From positions 1 through 62,500 of the forward strand of contig NZ_NSBT01000025.1 in assembly GCF_002285435.1 (NCBI RefSeq): a stretch of DNA of 62,500 nt. Direction: 5' to 3'. A program made the translations under genes and the position numbers. The notes below the pieces were generated by a model that did no database searches, was not told the DNA's origin, and worked only from the letters and a program-made list of their open reading frames with translations. Source of the stretch: Actibacterium ureilyticum. Its GTDB lineage: Bacteria > Pseudomonadota > Alphaproteobacteria > Rhodobacterales > Rhodobacteraceae. This document shows, piece by piece, positions 46,774-55,691 of this stretch (positions are counted from its first letter, which is position 1; every line of letters begins with the position of its first letter).

Positions 46774-48354
46774 TCAGTACCCCAACGCACAGCCATCCTT
46801 GCGCGGATCGGACGCGCCGATCAGAACGCCCGCGTCGTGGTCGATCGCGATGGCCTGCGCGCCGCCGATCGCGGTTTCGGGCGTGGCCACCTTGTGCCCC
46901 AGATCCGAAAGCCCGGCCCGCACCGCATCGCCATAGCCGCGTTCGACATTCAGCACCCCGGCATCGGCAAAGCAGCGCGGCGCGTCGATCGCCGTCTGCG
47001 CGTCCATGTCGTAATCCACCAGGTTGGTTAGGAACCGCGCGTGCCCGTTGGGCTGATACGCGCCGCCCATGACACCGAATGGCATCGTGACGCGCCCGTC
47101 GCGTTTCAGCATACCGGGAATGATCGTGTGCATCGGCCGCTTGCCGCCGCCGGCCTCGTTCGGGTGGCCCTGTTCCAGCGTGAACCCCGCGCCGCGGTTC
47201 TGGAAATTGATCCCGTATTTCTCGGACGCCAGCCCCGAACCGAAGCTGTGAAAGATCGAATAGATCAGCGAAACCGCCATCCGGTCGCGGTCGACCACGG
47301 TGATATAGATCGTGTCGCGGTGCACCGCCTCGGAAAGCGGGGCGGCGGCGGCCATCGCGCGGTTGGGGTCGATCAGCCCGGCCAGTTTCGTGGCCGTATC
47401 GGGCGACAGCATATGCGCCAGCCGGGTGGTGTAATCGGCATCCGCCAGCAGCCGGTTGCGCGTGTCATAGGCCAGCTTGGCGGCCTCGGCCTCGATATGT
47501 GCGCGTTCGGTTCCCAGCGGATCCATCCCCGGCAGGTCGAAGCACGCCAGGATATTGGCCATCAGGATCGCGGTCGCGCCTTGGCCATTGGGCGGATGCT
47601 CGACCAGATCGACGCCCTTGTAATTGCCGCTGATCGGGTCGGTGTAATCGCAGGCGGTGTTGGCGAAATCGTCCAGGCTGTGCGTGCCGCCCAGGGCGCG
47701 CAGGCTGTCGACCATATCCTGTGCGACCGCGCCGGCATAGAACCCCGCGCGCCCCTGTTGCGCGATCTGGCGCAGGACCTCGGCCTGGCCCGGCGCGCGA
47801 AAGATCTGGCCCGGTTCGGGCGCCTGCCCGTTCAACAGGTACAGATCGCGCGCCCAGCCCTGCAGCCGGTCACGGGCGATCCGCCAGTCGAAGGCCACGC
47901 GCGGGGCGACCGGCACGCCGGTTTCCGCGTAATGGATCGCGGGCGCCAGGATGCGCTCCAGCCCGATCTGCCCCCAATCGTCGGACAGGCGGCAGAAAGC
48001 GTCGATCGCGCCGGGAATGGTGACCGAATTGACATCGCCCAGCGGGATCGTGGACAGGCCGCTGGCGCGTAGCGCGTCGGCCGACATTCCGGCAGGTGCC
48101 CGCCCCGACCCGTTCAGCGCGATGATGTCATCGCGGCCCCCGGGCGACAAAAGCACGAAGCAATCCCCGCCGATCCCGGTCATCTGCGGCTCGCAGATCC
48201 CCAGAAGCACCGCACCGGCAATCGCGGCATCGACGGCATTTCCGCCATCTTCCAGGATCCGGATGGCGGTTTTCGCCGCCAGCGGATGCGATGTGGCGCA
48301 GATCCCGTTCTGTGCATATACAGCCGAGCGTCCGGGCACTTGAAAATCGCGCAT
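46774..48354 (-). CDS. Gamma-glutamyltransferase-family protein
   Basis: A 526-residue GGT of the N-terminal nucleophile hydrolase superfamily, normally self-cleaving before a catalytic Thr. The cleavage/nucleophile region is HRDTIYITVVDRDRMAVSL (about 344-362), and the N-terminal GICATSHPLAAKTAIRILEDGG with the glycine-rich GIGGDCFVLL block is intact. There is no signal peptide, unlike periplasmic glutathione-degrading GGTs, so a cytoplasmic enzyme acting on another gamma-glutamyl compound or acylase-like substrate is possible. The start at 48354 is the natural N-terminus. Confidence 0.88.
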   Translation of the reverse strand: MRDFQVPGRSAVYAQNGICATSHPLAAKTAIRILEDGGNAVDAAIAGAVLLGICEPQMTGIGGDCFVLLSPGGRDDIIALNGSGRAPAGMSADALRASGLSTIPLGDVNSVTIPGAIDAFCRLSDDWGQIGLERILAPAIHYAETGVPVAPRVAFDWRIARDRLQGWARDLYLLNGQAPEPGQIFRAPGQAEVLRQIAQQGRAGFYAGAVAQDMVDSLRALGGTHSLDDFANTACDYTDPISGNYKGVDLVEHPPNGQGATAILMANILACFDLPGMDPLGTERAHIEAEAAKLAYDTRNRLLADADYTTRLAHMLSPDTATKLAGLIDPNRAMAAAAPLSEAVHRDTIYITVVDRDRMAVSLIYSIFHSFGSGLASEKYGINFQNRGAGFTLEQGHPNEAGGGKRPMHTIIPGMLKRDGRVTMPFGVMGGAYQPNGHARFLTNLVDYDMDAQTAIDAPRCFADAGVLNVERGYGDAVRAGLSDLGHKVATPETAIGGAQAIAIDHDAGVLIGASDPRKDGCALGY

Positions 48355-48561
48355 GATCTGTCCTCTCCCCAGGGTGTTCCGACCCTAGAAAGCGACGCGG
48401 GATTTGCCAATGTGGTTTTTGGGATTTTGTCCTCGACGCCGCGCGCTGGGTGGGGGCTGTTGGCGCGGCGCCGAGGGAAGCCATATAGCAGCTACAGTTT
48501 TTTGCTAGAGGCGCATTCGGGCGCGACTGAGGACTCAATAAGACCGTTTTGTGGCGGGATT

Positions 48562-49029
48562 TCAGGCCATTTGGACCATGGACAGCCGGAATTTCAGAAT
48601 ATTGTCGCCAGATTCGCGCCGATAGTTCAGGTCCTGTGCCAGATCATCGATGATTTTCCAGCCAAACCCCCCTTCGGGCAGGGTTTCGGGCGCGGGGCAC
48701 TGGCGGGGGCGATCGGCCGTCGGAACGATCTGGTCGGGCATCGGGCGCCCCTGATCGCGCAGCTCCACCTGCAGATCCTGATCCGTGTGCCGCAGGACCA
48801 GCCCGATCTGTCCGCTGCCCACGGTGTCATAGGCGTGTTCGACGATATTGTTCAGCGCCTCGGCCAGCACGATCTGCGAGGTCGACTGAAACTCGCCACT
48901 GACCGGAATTTTCTGCAATGCATCGCTGATCTTGCGCAGCGCATCGCGGACGGCAAAGGGATCGTTGGGGATGATCAGTTTCAGCAACAAGGTGCCGTGA
49001 TCGGCGCCCAAACGCGTCGAGGATGGCAT
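48562..49029 (-). CDS. Anti-sigma-factor-type kinase (HATPase_c, RsbW/SpoIIAB-like)
   Basis: A 155-residue stand-alone GHKL ATPase of the anti-sigma kinase kind. The N-box is LAEALNNIVEHAY (about 56-68), the G1-type motif is LRDQGRPMP, and the G2-type segment is PEGGFGWKIIDDLAQ. In known systems it phosphorylates a STAS antagonist and sequesters a sigma factor or other target. AGGAG stands about 8 bases before the ATG at 49029. The STAS gene lies directly upstream, 21 bases away. No sigma factor or PP2C phosphatase is nearby, so the output is unknown. Confidence 0.85.
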   Translation of the reverse strand: MPSSTRLGADHGTLLLKLIIPNDPFAVRDALRKISDALQKIPVSGEFQSTSQIVLAEALNNIVEHAYDTVGSGQIGLVLRHTDQDLQVELRDQGRPMPDQIVPTADRPRQCPAPETLPEGGFGWKIIDDLAQDLNYRRESGDNILKFRLSMVQMA

Positions 49030-49050
49030 TTGGCGGCTCCTCATCTGGTG

Positions 49051-49395
49051 TCAGGCCGCATCCGCATCCGCGCCAAGCGCTGCGGTCATGTCCGGATGGA
49101 TGGTGAATACGCTGTCCATCCGGGTCAGGTGAAAGACCTTGGCCACCGTGGGGGTCAGCGCGGCCAGTTCCAGCTTTCGCTCGGGCCCCAGATATTTCAT
49201 CGACGCCACCACCGCGCCCAGCCCGCTGCTGTCCAGGAAATCGACCCGTCCCATATCGGCGATGACCCGGCCTGGGGCGTCATTCATCAACGCGCGCATC
49301 TGATCCTTGAACTGGATGGCCACAGCCGCATCGATCCGGCTCTCCATCACCCGGATGACAAAGGCATTTCCGATTGTTTCTGCGTCCAATTGCAT
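49051..49395 (-). CDS. STAS-domain anti-sigma factor antagonist
   Basis: A 114-residue STAS protein, SpoIIAA/RsbV-like. The phosphoacceptor serine is in the VDFLDSSGLGAVV motif (about 58-70), with flanking IQFKDQMRALM helix and the C-terminal FHLTRMDSVF helix. It is the likely partner of the GHKL kinase that follows it: unphosphorylated STAS would bind the kinase and free its target. AAGGGAG precedes the ATG at 49395; an upstream Met (49434) is rejected. It diverges from the fRMsr gene. Confidence 0.9.
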   Translation of the reverse strand: MQLDAETIGNAFVIRVMESRIDAAVAIQFKDQMRALMNDAPGRVIADMGRVDFLDSSGLGAVVASMKYLGPERKLELAALTPTVAKVFHLTRMDSVFTIHPDMTAALGADADAA

Positions 49396-49466
49396 GCAAT
49401 GCTCCCTTCGGGTTGGGGCAACGCTAGCCCGCAATCGTTACCAAGACGTTTCCAGAGGGGCATTTC

Positions 49467-49925
49467 TTGCCACGCCGCGCCGACTATTCCGCCCTGTCCA
49501 GAACCATCGCCGCCCTGACCGAGGGCGAGGATGACACCGTCGCCCTGATGGCCACGCTGGCCTGCGAAATTCACCACGCCGACGACCGTTTCGACTGGAC
49601 GGGCTTTTATCGTGCCGTCGCGCCAGATCTGCTGAAGATCGGCCCCTATCAGGGCGGGCATGGCTGCCTGACCATCCCGTTTTCGCGCGGTGTCTGCGGT
49701 GCGGCCGCCCGCACGCGGCAGGTGCAGCTTGTCGATGATGTCGATGCCTTTCCGGGCCATATCGCCTGCGCCAGTTCCACGCGGTCCGAAATCGTCCTGC
49801 CGGTGATCGGCGCGGATGGCGCGCTGCTGGGCGTTCTGGATATCGACAGCGACCGGCCAGCCGCGTTCACCCAGGCCGACAGCGACGGATTGTCGGCCAT
49901 CCTGACACAGGTTTTCGGAGGGTAA
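49467..49925 (+). CDS. msrC: Free methionine-(R)-sulfoxide reductase (GAF domain)
   Basis: A 152-residue GAF-fold enzyme reducing free methionine-R-sulfoxide. The three active-site cysteines are present in HGCLTIPFSRGVCGAAARTR and PGHIACASSTRSE, as in E. coli fRMsr (MsrC/YebR), and LLGVLDIDSDRPAAF closes the GAF pocket. Start is TTG at 49467 with GAGGGG upstream; no nearer in-frame ATG gives a full domain. It is followed one base later by a GFA-family gene, so the two are co-transcribed. Confidence 0.92.
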   Translation: MPRRADYSALSRTIAALTEGEDDTVALMATLACEIHHADDRFDWTGFYRAVAPDLLKIGPYQGGHGCLTIPFSRGVCGAAARTRQVQLVDDVDAFPGHIACASSTRSEIVLPVIGADGALLGVLDIDSDRPAAFTQADSDGLSAILTQVFGG

Positions 49926-49926
49926 G

Positions 49927-50298
49927 ATGCTGAACGGAAGCTGCCTGTGCGGCGGGGTCACCTTCACGGTCTCGGGCCCCGTGCCCGGCCCGTCGGTCTG
50001 TCATTGCAGCCAGTGCCGCAAGCAATCGGGGCATCTGTGGTCCTCATCCCATGTACCGGACGCAGACCTGACCATCACCGGCGACAGCCTGCGCTGGTAC
50101 AAATCCTCGGACCTGGCCGCGCGCGGCTTCTGCGGCACCTGCGGATCGTTCCTGTTCTGGCGCAAGGCGGGCGAGGGGCATACATCCTTCGCGATGGGCG
50201 CCATCGACGGGCCCAGCGGTGTGACACTGGCCAAGCACATCTTCACCGCCGACAAGGGCGATTATTACACCATCGACGACGGCCTGCCGCAGTCCTGA
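49927..50298 (+). CDS. GFA-family (glutathione-dependent formaldehyde-activating-like) protein
   Basis: A 123-residue Mss4-fold zinc protein of the GFA family. The cysteine set is GSCLCGGVTF, VCHCSQCRKQSG and GFCGTCGSFLF, which provides the two zinc sites. Family members were first described as spontaneous glutathione-formaldehyde activators, but most have unknown function. It starts one base after the fRMsr stop, suggesting a thiol/oxidative-stress unit. No signal peptide. Confidence 0.92.
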   Translation: MLNGSCLCGGVTFTVSGPVPGPSVCHCSQCRKQSGHLWSSSHVPDADLTITGDSLRWYKSSDLAARGFCGTCGSFLFWRKAGEGHTSFAMGAIDGPSGVTLAKHIFTADKGDYYTIDDGLPQS

Positions 50299-50335
50299 CA
50301 TTGCACAGCCGCGCCCCAGGGGTTAGCTGCGTGGC

Positions 50336-50983
50336 ATGAGCGCTACCTATGACCCGCCGCAAACGCCGCTGAGCATCCTGCACGAGGATCACCACATCCT
50401 GATCGCCGACAAGCTGTCGGGCCTTTTGTCCGTGCCCGGGCGCGGCGAGCATCTGGCCGATTGCCTGCTGTCCCGCGTGCAAGAGGCGTTCCCAGACGCC
50501 CTGCTGGTCCACCGGCTGGACCGCGACACGTCGGGCGTGATGGTCTTTGCCCTGACCCCGCAGGCGCAGAAATCTCTTGGCCAACAGTTCGAGGCCCGCA
50601 AGGTCCGCAAGACCTATGTCGCCCGCGTCTGGGGCGAGATGGCCGAGAAATCGGGGACCATCGATCTGCCGCTGATCGTCGACTGGCCCAACCGTCCATT
50701 GCAGATGGTCGACCGTGAAAACGGCAAGCCCGCGATCACCGATTGGAAGCTGCAGCGCAACGAAAACGGCACCGCGCGCGTCCGCCTTTACCCGCGCACC
50801 GGGCGCAGCCACCAGCTGCGCGTGCATATGCGTGAAATCGGCTACCCGATTCTGGGCGATCCGTTCTATGCGACCGGGCCCGCCCGCGAGGCACCCCGCC
50901 TGATGCTGCATGCCGAAAGCCTGCGCTTCAACCACCCCGATGGCGGGCGCGGCGTGACCTTTACCAGCAAATGCCCGTTCTAG
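50336..50983 (+). CDS. RluA-family RNA pseudouridine synthase
   Basis: A 215-residue pseudouridine synthase without an N-terminal S4 domain, the short RluA type. The catalytic Asp is in the family motif VHRLDRDTSGVMVFA (about 58-72), followed by KTYVARVWG and the C-terminal RTGRSHQLRVHM and GDPFYATG. E. coli RluA modifies 23S rRNA U746 and tRNA U32; the same substrates are possible here. No strong ribosome-binding site is visible. An atypical repeat-like GC hairpin follows before the aldehyde dehydrogenase gene. Confidence 0.92.
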   Translation: MSATYDPPQTPLSILHEDHHILIADKLSGLLSVPGRGEHLADCLLSRVQEAFPDALLVHRLDRDTSGVMVFALTPQAQKSLGQQFEARKVRKTYVARVWGEMAEKSGTIDLPLIVDWPNRPLQMVDRENGKPAITDWKLQRNENGTARVRLYPRTGRSHQLRVHMREIGYPILGDPFYATGPAREAPRLMLHAESLRFNHPDGGRGVTFTSKCPF

Positions 50984-50990
50984 TCCTTCT

Positions 50991-51036
50991 TCTTGGGTAA
51001 AATATCCTCGGGGGTTCGGGGGCAGACAGCCCCCGA
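50991..51036. repeat. GC-rich hairpin between converging genes, possibly a repeat-family relative
   Basis: TCGGGGGC (51016-51023) pairs with GCCCCCGA (51029-51036). Upstream reads TCTTGGGTAAAATATCCTCG. The composition pattern (an A/T block, then CTCGGGGG and a GCCCCC tail) recalls the flanks of the two palindromic repeats at about 31.0 and 35.5 kb but without their inverted arm, so it is a related or decayed element at best, or a terminator. Confidence 0.4.
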
Positions 51037-51056
51037 CCGACGCGGCCGCGCGCGGC

Positions 51057-52502
51057 TCAGCCCTGTTCCGGGTCCCAGCCGCTGACCGCCTTGACCTCCA
51101 GGAAATCCTCCAGCCCCCAGGTGCCGCCCTCGCGCCCGTTGCCCGATTGCTTGACCCCGCCAAACGGGCTGCCCGCGGCGCGGGACTGGCCGTTCATCTC
51201 GACCATGCCGGACCGCAACTGCCGCGCCACGCGGTTGCGGCGGGCACCGTCCTGCGACTGGACATAGTTGGTCAGGCCATAGGGCGTGTCATTGGCGATG
51301 GCGATCGCCTCTTCCTCGGTGTCAAAAGGCAGGATCGACAGCACCGGGCCAAAGATTTCCTGCTGGGCGATGGTCATGTCGTTCGATACATCGGCAAAGA
51401 CCGTGGGTCGCACGTAATAGCCGCGATTGACCCCCTCGGGCCGGCCCAAGCCCCCCGCGACCAGCCGCGCGCCGTCATCCATGCCGGCCTGGATCAGGTC
51501 CTGGATCTTGTCGAACTGGGCCTGGCTGACCACCGGACCGATATGGCGCCCGCTTTCATGGGCCGATCCCACGGCCATCGCTTCGGCCACACCGGCGGCG
51601 ATCTCGACCGCCGCGTCATAGCGCCCGCGCTGCACCAGCATCCGGGTGGGCGCGTTGCATGACTGGCCGGTATTGTTGAAGCAATGCAGCGCGCCGCGTT
51701 TGACCGCCTTGTCATCCGCATCGTCGAAGATGATGTTGGCGCCCTTGCCGCCCAGCTCCAGATGGACGCGTTTCAGCGTATCGGCGGCATTCTTGGAAAT
51801 CGCGATGCCCGCCCGGGTCGAGCCGGTGAAGGACACCATGTCCACATCCGCGTGCCCGGACAGCTGCGTGCCCACGCCCGCCCCGTCGCCATTGACCAGG
51901 TTGAAGACGCCCGGCGGGGTGCCTGCGGCCTCCATGATCTCGGCAAAGACCAGCGACGACAGCGGCGCGATCTCGGACGGTTTCAGCACCATCGTGCAGC
52001 CCGTCGCAATCGCCGGAATGACCTTCAGCGTGACCTGGTTCATCGGCCAGTTCCACGGCGTGATCATCCCCACCACACCGACCGGATCCAGCAGGATCCG
52101 GTCATTGGGCGCGTGATCGCCCAGCGGGCGGTCGAATTCGAAATCCTTCAGCGCGGTCAGGAAGTTCTGGATGTGCCAGATGCCCGCGCCGACCTGCTGG
52201 CTGCGGGCCATGTCGATGGGTGCGCCCATTTCCAGGCTCATCGCCTGGGCCAGATCCTCGGCCCGCTTGCCGTATTCCTCGGCAATCCGTTCGACCAGCG
52301 CCATGCGCTCGGCCTTGGGCACCTGCGACCAGGTGGCAAAGGCGCGCTTCGCGGCGGCCACGGCGGCATCGGTGTCGGCCTGCCCACCCAGCGAGATCAC
52401 CGCGCAGACATCCTCGGTCGACGGGTTTAGCACATTGAAATCATTGGGTTTTGCGGCGTCTACCCAGACACCGTCGATATAGAATTGACGCTTTTCGATC
52501 AT
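51057..52502 (-). CDS. NAD(P)-dependent aldehyde dehydrogenase
   Basis: A 481-residue aldehyde dehydrogenase superfamily enzyme. The catalytic Glu is in LELGGKGANII (about 251-261) and the nucleophile Cys in FNNTGQSCNAPTRM (near residue 285), with the coenzyme loop FTGSTRAGIAI and the NPWNWP-type block TPWNWPMNQVTLK. The substrate is not known; by family it oxidises a medium aldehyde or semialdehyde. GGAGGCCGGA precedes the ATG at 52502. It diverges from the peroxiredoxin gene across 133 bases. Confidence 0.9.
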   Translation of the reverse strand: MIEKRQFYIDGVWVDAAKPNDFNVLNPSTEDVCAVISLGGQADTDAAVAAAKRAFATWSQVPKAERMALVERIAEEYGKRAEDLAQAMSLEMGAPIDMARSQQVGAGIWHIQNFLTALKDFEFDRPLGDHAPNDRILLDPVGVVGMITPWNWPMNQVTLKVIPAIATGCTMVLKPSEIAPLSSLVFAEIMEAAGTPPGVFNLVNGDGAGVGTQLSGHADVDMVSFTGSTRAGIAISKNAADTLKRVHLELGGKGANIIFDDADDKAVKRGALHCFNNTGQSCNAPTRMLVQRGRYDAAVEIAAGVAEAMAVGSAHESGRHIGPVVSQAQFDKIQDLIQAGMDDGARLVAGGLGRPEGVNRGYYVRPTVFADVSNDMTIAQQEIFGPVLSILPFDTEEEAIAIANDTPYGLTNYVQSQDGARRNRVARQLRSGMVEMNGQSRAAGSPFGGVKQSGNGREGGTWGLEDFLEVKAVSGWDPEQG

Positions 52503-52580
52503 TCCGGCCTCCATTGGATTTTGCGACACCTTGTCACCCACCGGTCAGAGTCGCAACTAGGGGGATGAACCGCAGCGATT

Positions 52581-52593
52581 TAGATTTTATCTA
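52581..52593. promoter_or_regulatory. Short palindrome upstream of the peroxiredoxin gene
   Basis: TAGAT and ATCTA are perfect 5-bp arms around TTT at 52581-52593, in the divergent gap between the aldehyde dehydrogenase and peroxiredoxin genes. CTAGGGG occurs twice in this gap (before and at the end of the palindrome). It could be a redox-regulator site; no family is assigned. Confidence 0.3.
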
Positions 52594-52635
52594 GGGGTCA
52601 GAGTTTCAACCTTCTGAACCGAAAAGGGCTTCTTC

Positions 52636-53289
52636 ATGGGACTGCGCATCAACGACACCGTACCGAATTTCACCGCCAAGACCGATCAGGGCGAGATCAC
52701 CTTTCACGACTGGATCGGCGACAACTGGGCGATCCTGTTTTCGCACCCCAAGGATTTCACGCCCGTCTGCACGACCGAATTCGGCGCCGTGGCACAGCTG
52801 GCGACCGAATGGGAAAAGCGCGGCACCAAGGTGATCGGCCTGTCGGTCGACAGCGCCGATGAGCACGTGAAATGGAAATCCGATATCGAGGGCTTCTCGG
52901 GCGCGACCGCGGGTTTCCCGATCATCGCGGACGAGGATCTGGCGGTCTCGAAAGCCTTCGACATGCTCCCGGCCGAGGCTTACCTGCCCGATGGTCGCAC
53001 CGCCGCCGACAGCGCCTCGGTCCGGTCGGTGTTCATCATCGCGCCGAACAAGAAGGTGCAGCTGATCATGACCTATCCGATGTCGGTCGGCCGCAACTTC
53101 GCCGAGGTGCTGCGCGCCCTGGACGCTTTGCAGGCCACCTATGAAACCCCCATCGCGACGCCCGCGAACTGGACCACCGGCCAGGACGTGATCATCGCGC
53201 TGTCGCTGGACGATGCCGCGGCCAAGGACAAGTTCGGCGAATTTGACGCCAAGCTGCCCTATCTGCGCACGACCAAGGCACCGGCCTAA
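52636..53289 (+). CDS. 1-Cys (Prx6-type) peroxiredoxin
   Basis: A 217-residue peroxiredoxin that reduces H2O2 and organic hydroperoxides. The peroxidatic Cys is in FTPVCTTEFG (about 41-50), with a C-terminal Prx6-like dimer domain. A second Cys typical of 2-Cys enzymes is missing, so it is a 1-Cys type. AAAAGGG stands 8 bases before the ATG. A bidirectional terminator follows, shared with pnp. Confidence 0.93.
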   Translation: MGLRINDTVPNFTAKTDQGEITFHDWIGDNWAILFSHPKDFTPVCTTEFGAVAQLATEWEKRGTKVIGLSVDSADEHVKWKSDIEGFSGATAGFPIIADEDLAVSKAFDMLPAEAYLPDGRTAADSASVRSVFIIAPNKKVQLIMTYPMSVGRNFAEVLRALDALQATYETPIATPANWTTGQDVIIALSLDDAAAKDKFGEFDAKLPYLRTTKAPA

Positions 53290-53310
53290 GCCACACGCCA
53301 AGACAAAGCA

Positions 53311-53336
53311 AAAGGCCCCGGAATTCCGGGGCCTTT
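53311..53336. terminator. Bidirectional perfect-palindrome terminator
   Basis: The 26 bases 53311-53336 are a perfect inverted repeat (AAAGGCCCCGGAA and its complement) with T residues after and A residues before. It can end the peroxiredoxin transcript on one strand and pnp on the other. Confidence 0.85.
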
Positions 53337-53363
53337 CGTATTTCTGACAAAGGGTTGGGCCGA

Positions 53364-55493
53364 TTATTCGGCCTCTTCCTTCTTGGCCTCTTCGCCGGTT
53401 TCCTGATCGACGACCTTCATCGACAGGCGCACCTTGCCGCGATCGTCGAAGCCCAGCAGCTTGACCCAGACCTCCTGGCCTTCTTTCAGCACATCGCTGG
53501 GATGGTTCAGGCGGCGGTTTTCGATCTGGCTGACATGCACGAGGCCGTCGCGCTTGCCGAAGAAGTTCACGAAGGCGCCGAAATCGACGATCTTGACCAC
53601 GGTGCCCTTGTAAACCTTGCCTTCTTCCGGCTCGGCCACGATCGAATAGATCATGTCATGTGCCTTCTGGATGGCTTCGGCGTTGGGCGATGCGATCTTG
53701 ATCACGCCGTCGTCGTTGATGTCGACCTTGGCGCCCGACACTTCGACGATCTCGCGGATGACCTTGCCGCCCGACCCGATCACTTCGCGGATCTTGTCGG
53801 TGGGCACGGTCATGGTTTCGATCCGCGGTGCGTGGACCGAGAATTCCGCGGTGCCCGAAAGCGCCTTGTTCATCTCGCCCAGGATGTGCATCCGGCCCTC
53901 TTTGGCTTGGGCCAGGGCTTTTTCCATGATCTCGGGCGTGATGCCCGCGACCTTGATGTCCATCTGCAACGAGGTGATGCCCTCTTCGGTGCCGGCCACC
54001 TTGAAGTCCATGTCGCCCAGGTGATCCTCGTCACCCAGAATGTCGGTCAGGATGCCATAGGAGCCGTCTTCTTCCAGCACCAGCCCCATGGCCACACCGG
54101 CCACGGCGGCCTTCAGCGGTACGCCTGCATCCATCATCGACAGCGAACCGCCGCAGACCGACGCCATCGACGACGAGCCGTTGGATTCGGTGATTTCCGA
54201 CACCAGACGCAGGGTATAGGGGAAGTCGGTTGCCGCAGGCAGAACCGCCTGAAGCGCGCGCCATGCCAGCTTGCCGTGACCGATCTCGCGGCGGCCGGGG
54301 CTGCCCACGCGGCCCACTTCGCCGACCGAATAGGGCGGGAAGTTGTAATGCAGCATGAAGTTCGATTTGAAGTTGCCATGCAGCGCGTCGATGAACTGTT
54401 CGTCATCGCCGGTGCCCAGCGTGGTCACGACCAGACCCTGGGTCTCGCCACGGGTGAACAGCGCCGAACCATGCGTCCGCGGCAGCAGGCCGGTTTCGCA
54501 GACGATCGGGCGGACCTGATCCAGCGCACGGCCGTCGATGCGGCGGCCGTTCTTGACCACGTCACCGCGCAGAACGGAGGATTCCAGCTTCTTGATCGCC
54601 GACCCCAGGTTGGCGTCTTCCAGCTGCTCTTCGCTCAGGCCGGACTTGATGCCCTCTTTCGCGGCGGCCACGGCGGCCACGCGTTCCTGCTTGTCGGTGA
54701 TGGCATAGGCGGCGCGCATCGCGTCCTCGCCCGCGGCCTTCACGACCTCGTACAGTTCCGAGTAATCCGGCGGGGTGAAGTCGAACGGCTCTTTCGCGGT
54801 CTCTTCGGCCAGGCTGATGATCAGGTCGATCACCGGCTGGATCTGCTCGTGCGCGAAGGTCACCGCGCCCAGCATTTCGGCCTCGGTCAGCTCATAGGCC
54901 TCGGATTCCACCATCATCACGGCGTCCTTGGTCCCGGCGACAACCAGGTCCAGACGCTGTTCGGGGTTGTTGCGCAGATCCTGCATGTCATCGACATCGG
55001 GGTTCAGCACATAGTCGCCATCGACAAAGCCCACACGGCAACCCGCGATCGGCCCCATGAAGGGCGCGCCGGAAATGGTCAGCGCGGCGGATGCGGCGAT
55101 CATTGCGACGATGTCGGGATCGTTGACCAGGTCATGGCTCAGCACGGTGCACATCACCAGCACTTCGTTCTTGAACCCCGGGACGAACAGCGGGCGGATC
55201 GGACGGTCGATCAGACGCGCGGTCAGGGTCTCTTTCTCGGTCGGGCGCGCTTCACGCTTGAAGAACCCGCCGGGGACCTTGCCCGCCGCATAGTATTTTT
55301 CCTGGTAGTGCACGGTCAGCGGAAAGAAATCCTGCCCCGGCTTCTGTTCCTTGGCGAAGGTCACGTTGGCCATGACCGATGTCTCACCCAGCGTTGCGAC
55401 GACCGTGCCATCTGCCTGGCGCGCAATCTTGCCGGTTTCCAGTGTCAGCGTCTCATCGCCCCACTGGATCGATTTTTTAACTTCGTTGAACAT
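53364..55493 (-). CDS. pnp: Polyribonucleotide nucleotidyltransferase (PNPase)
   Basis: A 709-residue PNPase, a 3'-5' phosphorolytic RNase of the degradosome. Two RNase PH domains are seen ([20 protein letters not shown] start; [14 protein letters not shown] and [20 protein letters not shown] in the second, carrying the catalytic acids), then a KH domain ([14 protein letters not shown]) and a C-terminal S1 domain ([19 protein letters not shown]), ending in an acidic tail. AGGATACGATA precedes the ATG at 55493. Its leader has a strong hairpin (55509-55539), and an RNA methyltransferase gene separates it from rpsO. Confidence 0.98.
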   Translation of the reverse strand: MFNEVKKSIQWGDETLTLETGKIARQADGTVVATLGETSVMANVTFAKEQKPGQDFFPLTVHYQEKYYAAGKVPGGFFKREARPTEKETLTARLIDRPIRPLFVPGFKNEVLVMCTVLSHDLVNDPDIVAMIAASAALTISGAPFMGPIAGCRVGFVDGDYVLNPDVDDMQDLRNNPEQRLDLVVAGTKDAVMMVESEAYELTEAEMLGAVTFAHEQIQPVIDLIISLAEETAKEPFDFTPPDYSELYEVVKAAGEDAMRAAYAITDKQERVAAVAAAKEGIKSGLSEEQLEDANLGSAIKKLESSVLRGDVVKNGRRIDGRALDQVRPIVCETGLLPRTHGSALFTRGETQGLVVTTLGTGDDEQFIDALHGNFKSNFMLHYNFPPYSVGEVGRVGSPGRREIGHGKLAWRALQAVLPAATDFPYTLRLVSEITESNGSSSMASVCGGSLSMMDAGVPLKAAVAGVAMGLVLEEDGSYGILTDILGDEDHLGDMDFKVAGTEEGITSLQMDIKVAGITPEIMEKALAQAKEGRMHILGEMNKALSGTAEFSVHAPRIETMTVPTDKIREVIGSGGKVIREIVEVSGAKVDINDDGVIKIASPNAEAIQKAHDMIYSIVAEPEEGKVYKGTVVKIVDFGAFVNFFGKRDGLVHVSQIENRRLNHPSDVLKEGQEVWVKLLGFDDRGKVRLSMKVVDQETGEEAKKEEAE

Positions 55494-55508
55494 TATCGTA
55501 TCCTGTCT

Positions 55509-55539
55509 GGAAGCACTCCCGGGCCCTCCCGGGTCTTCC
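55509..55539 (-). promoter_or_regulatory. Hairpin in the pnp 5' leader
   Basis: GGAAG and CTTCC flank two CCCGGG blocks, so the transcript can form a stem of CCCGGG pairs around a four-base loop with an outer GGAAG/CTTCC extension. It ends 16 bases before the pnp start codon and could be a processing or autoregulatory site, as with the RNase III-cut pnp leader of E. coli. Sequence relation to that leader is not claimed. Confidence 0.45.
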
Positions 55540-55691
55540 GTTTGCATGGCGGCCCCATTGCCGCCGCCCCCAATCCTGTCGCATGTGCCCGGGGGCCTTG
55601 GGCGTCACGTCTCAGATGCGGGGGCCATACAGGAATCCCGGGCGAAAGGAAAGCATGCTCTTTCAGGGGCGCGGGAAAAGCGCGGGTGGCA

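Noticed and set aside
53311-53336. 26-bp perfect palindrome considered as an operator
   Set aside because: It stands between two converging stops and has A- and T-rich flanks, which fits a bidirectional terminator better than a regulator site.
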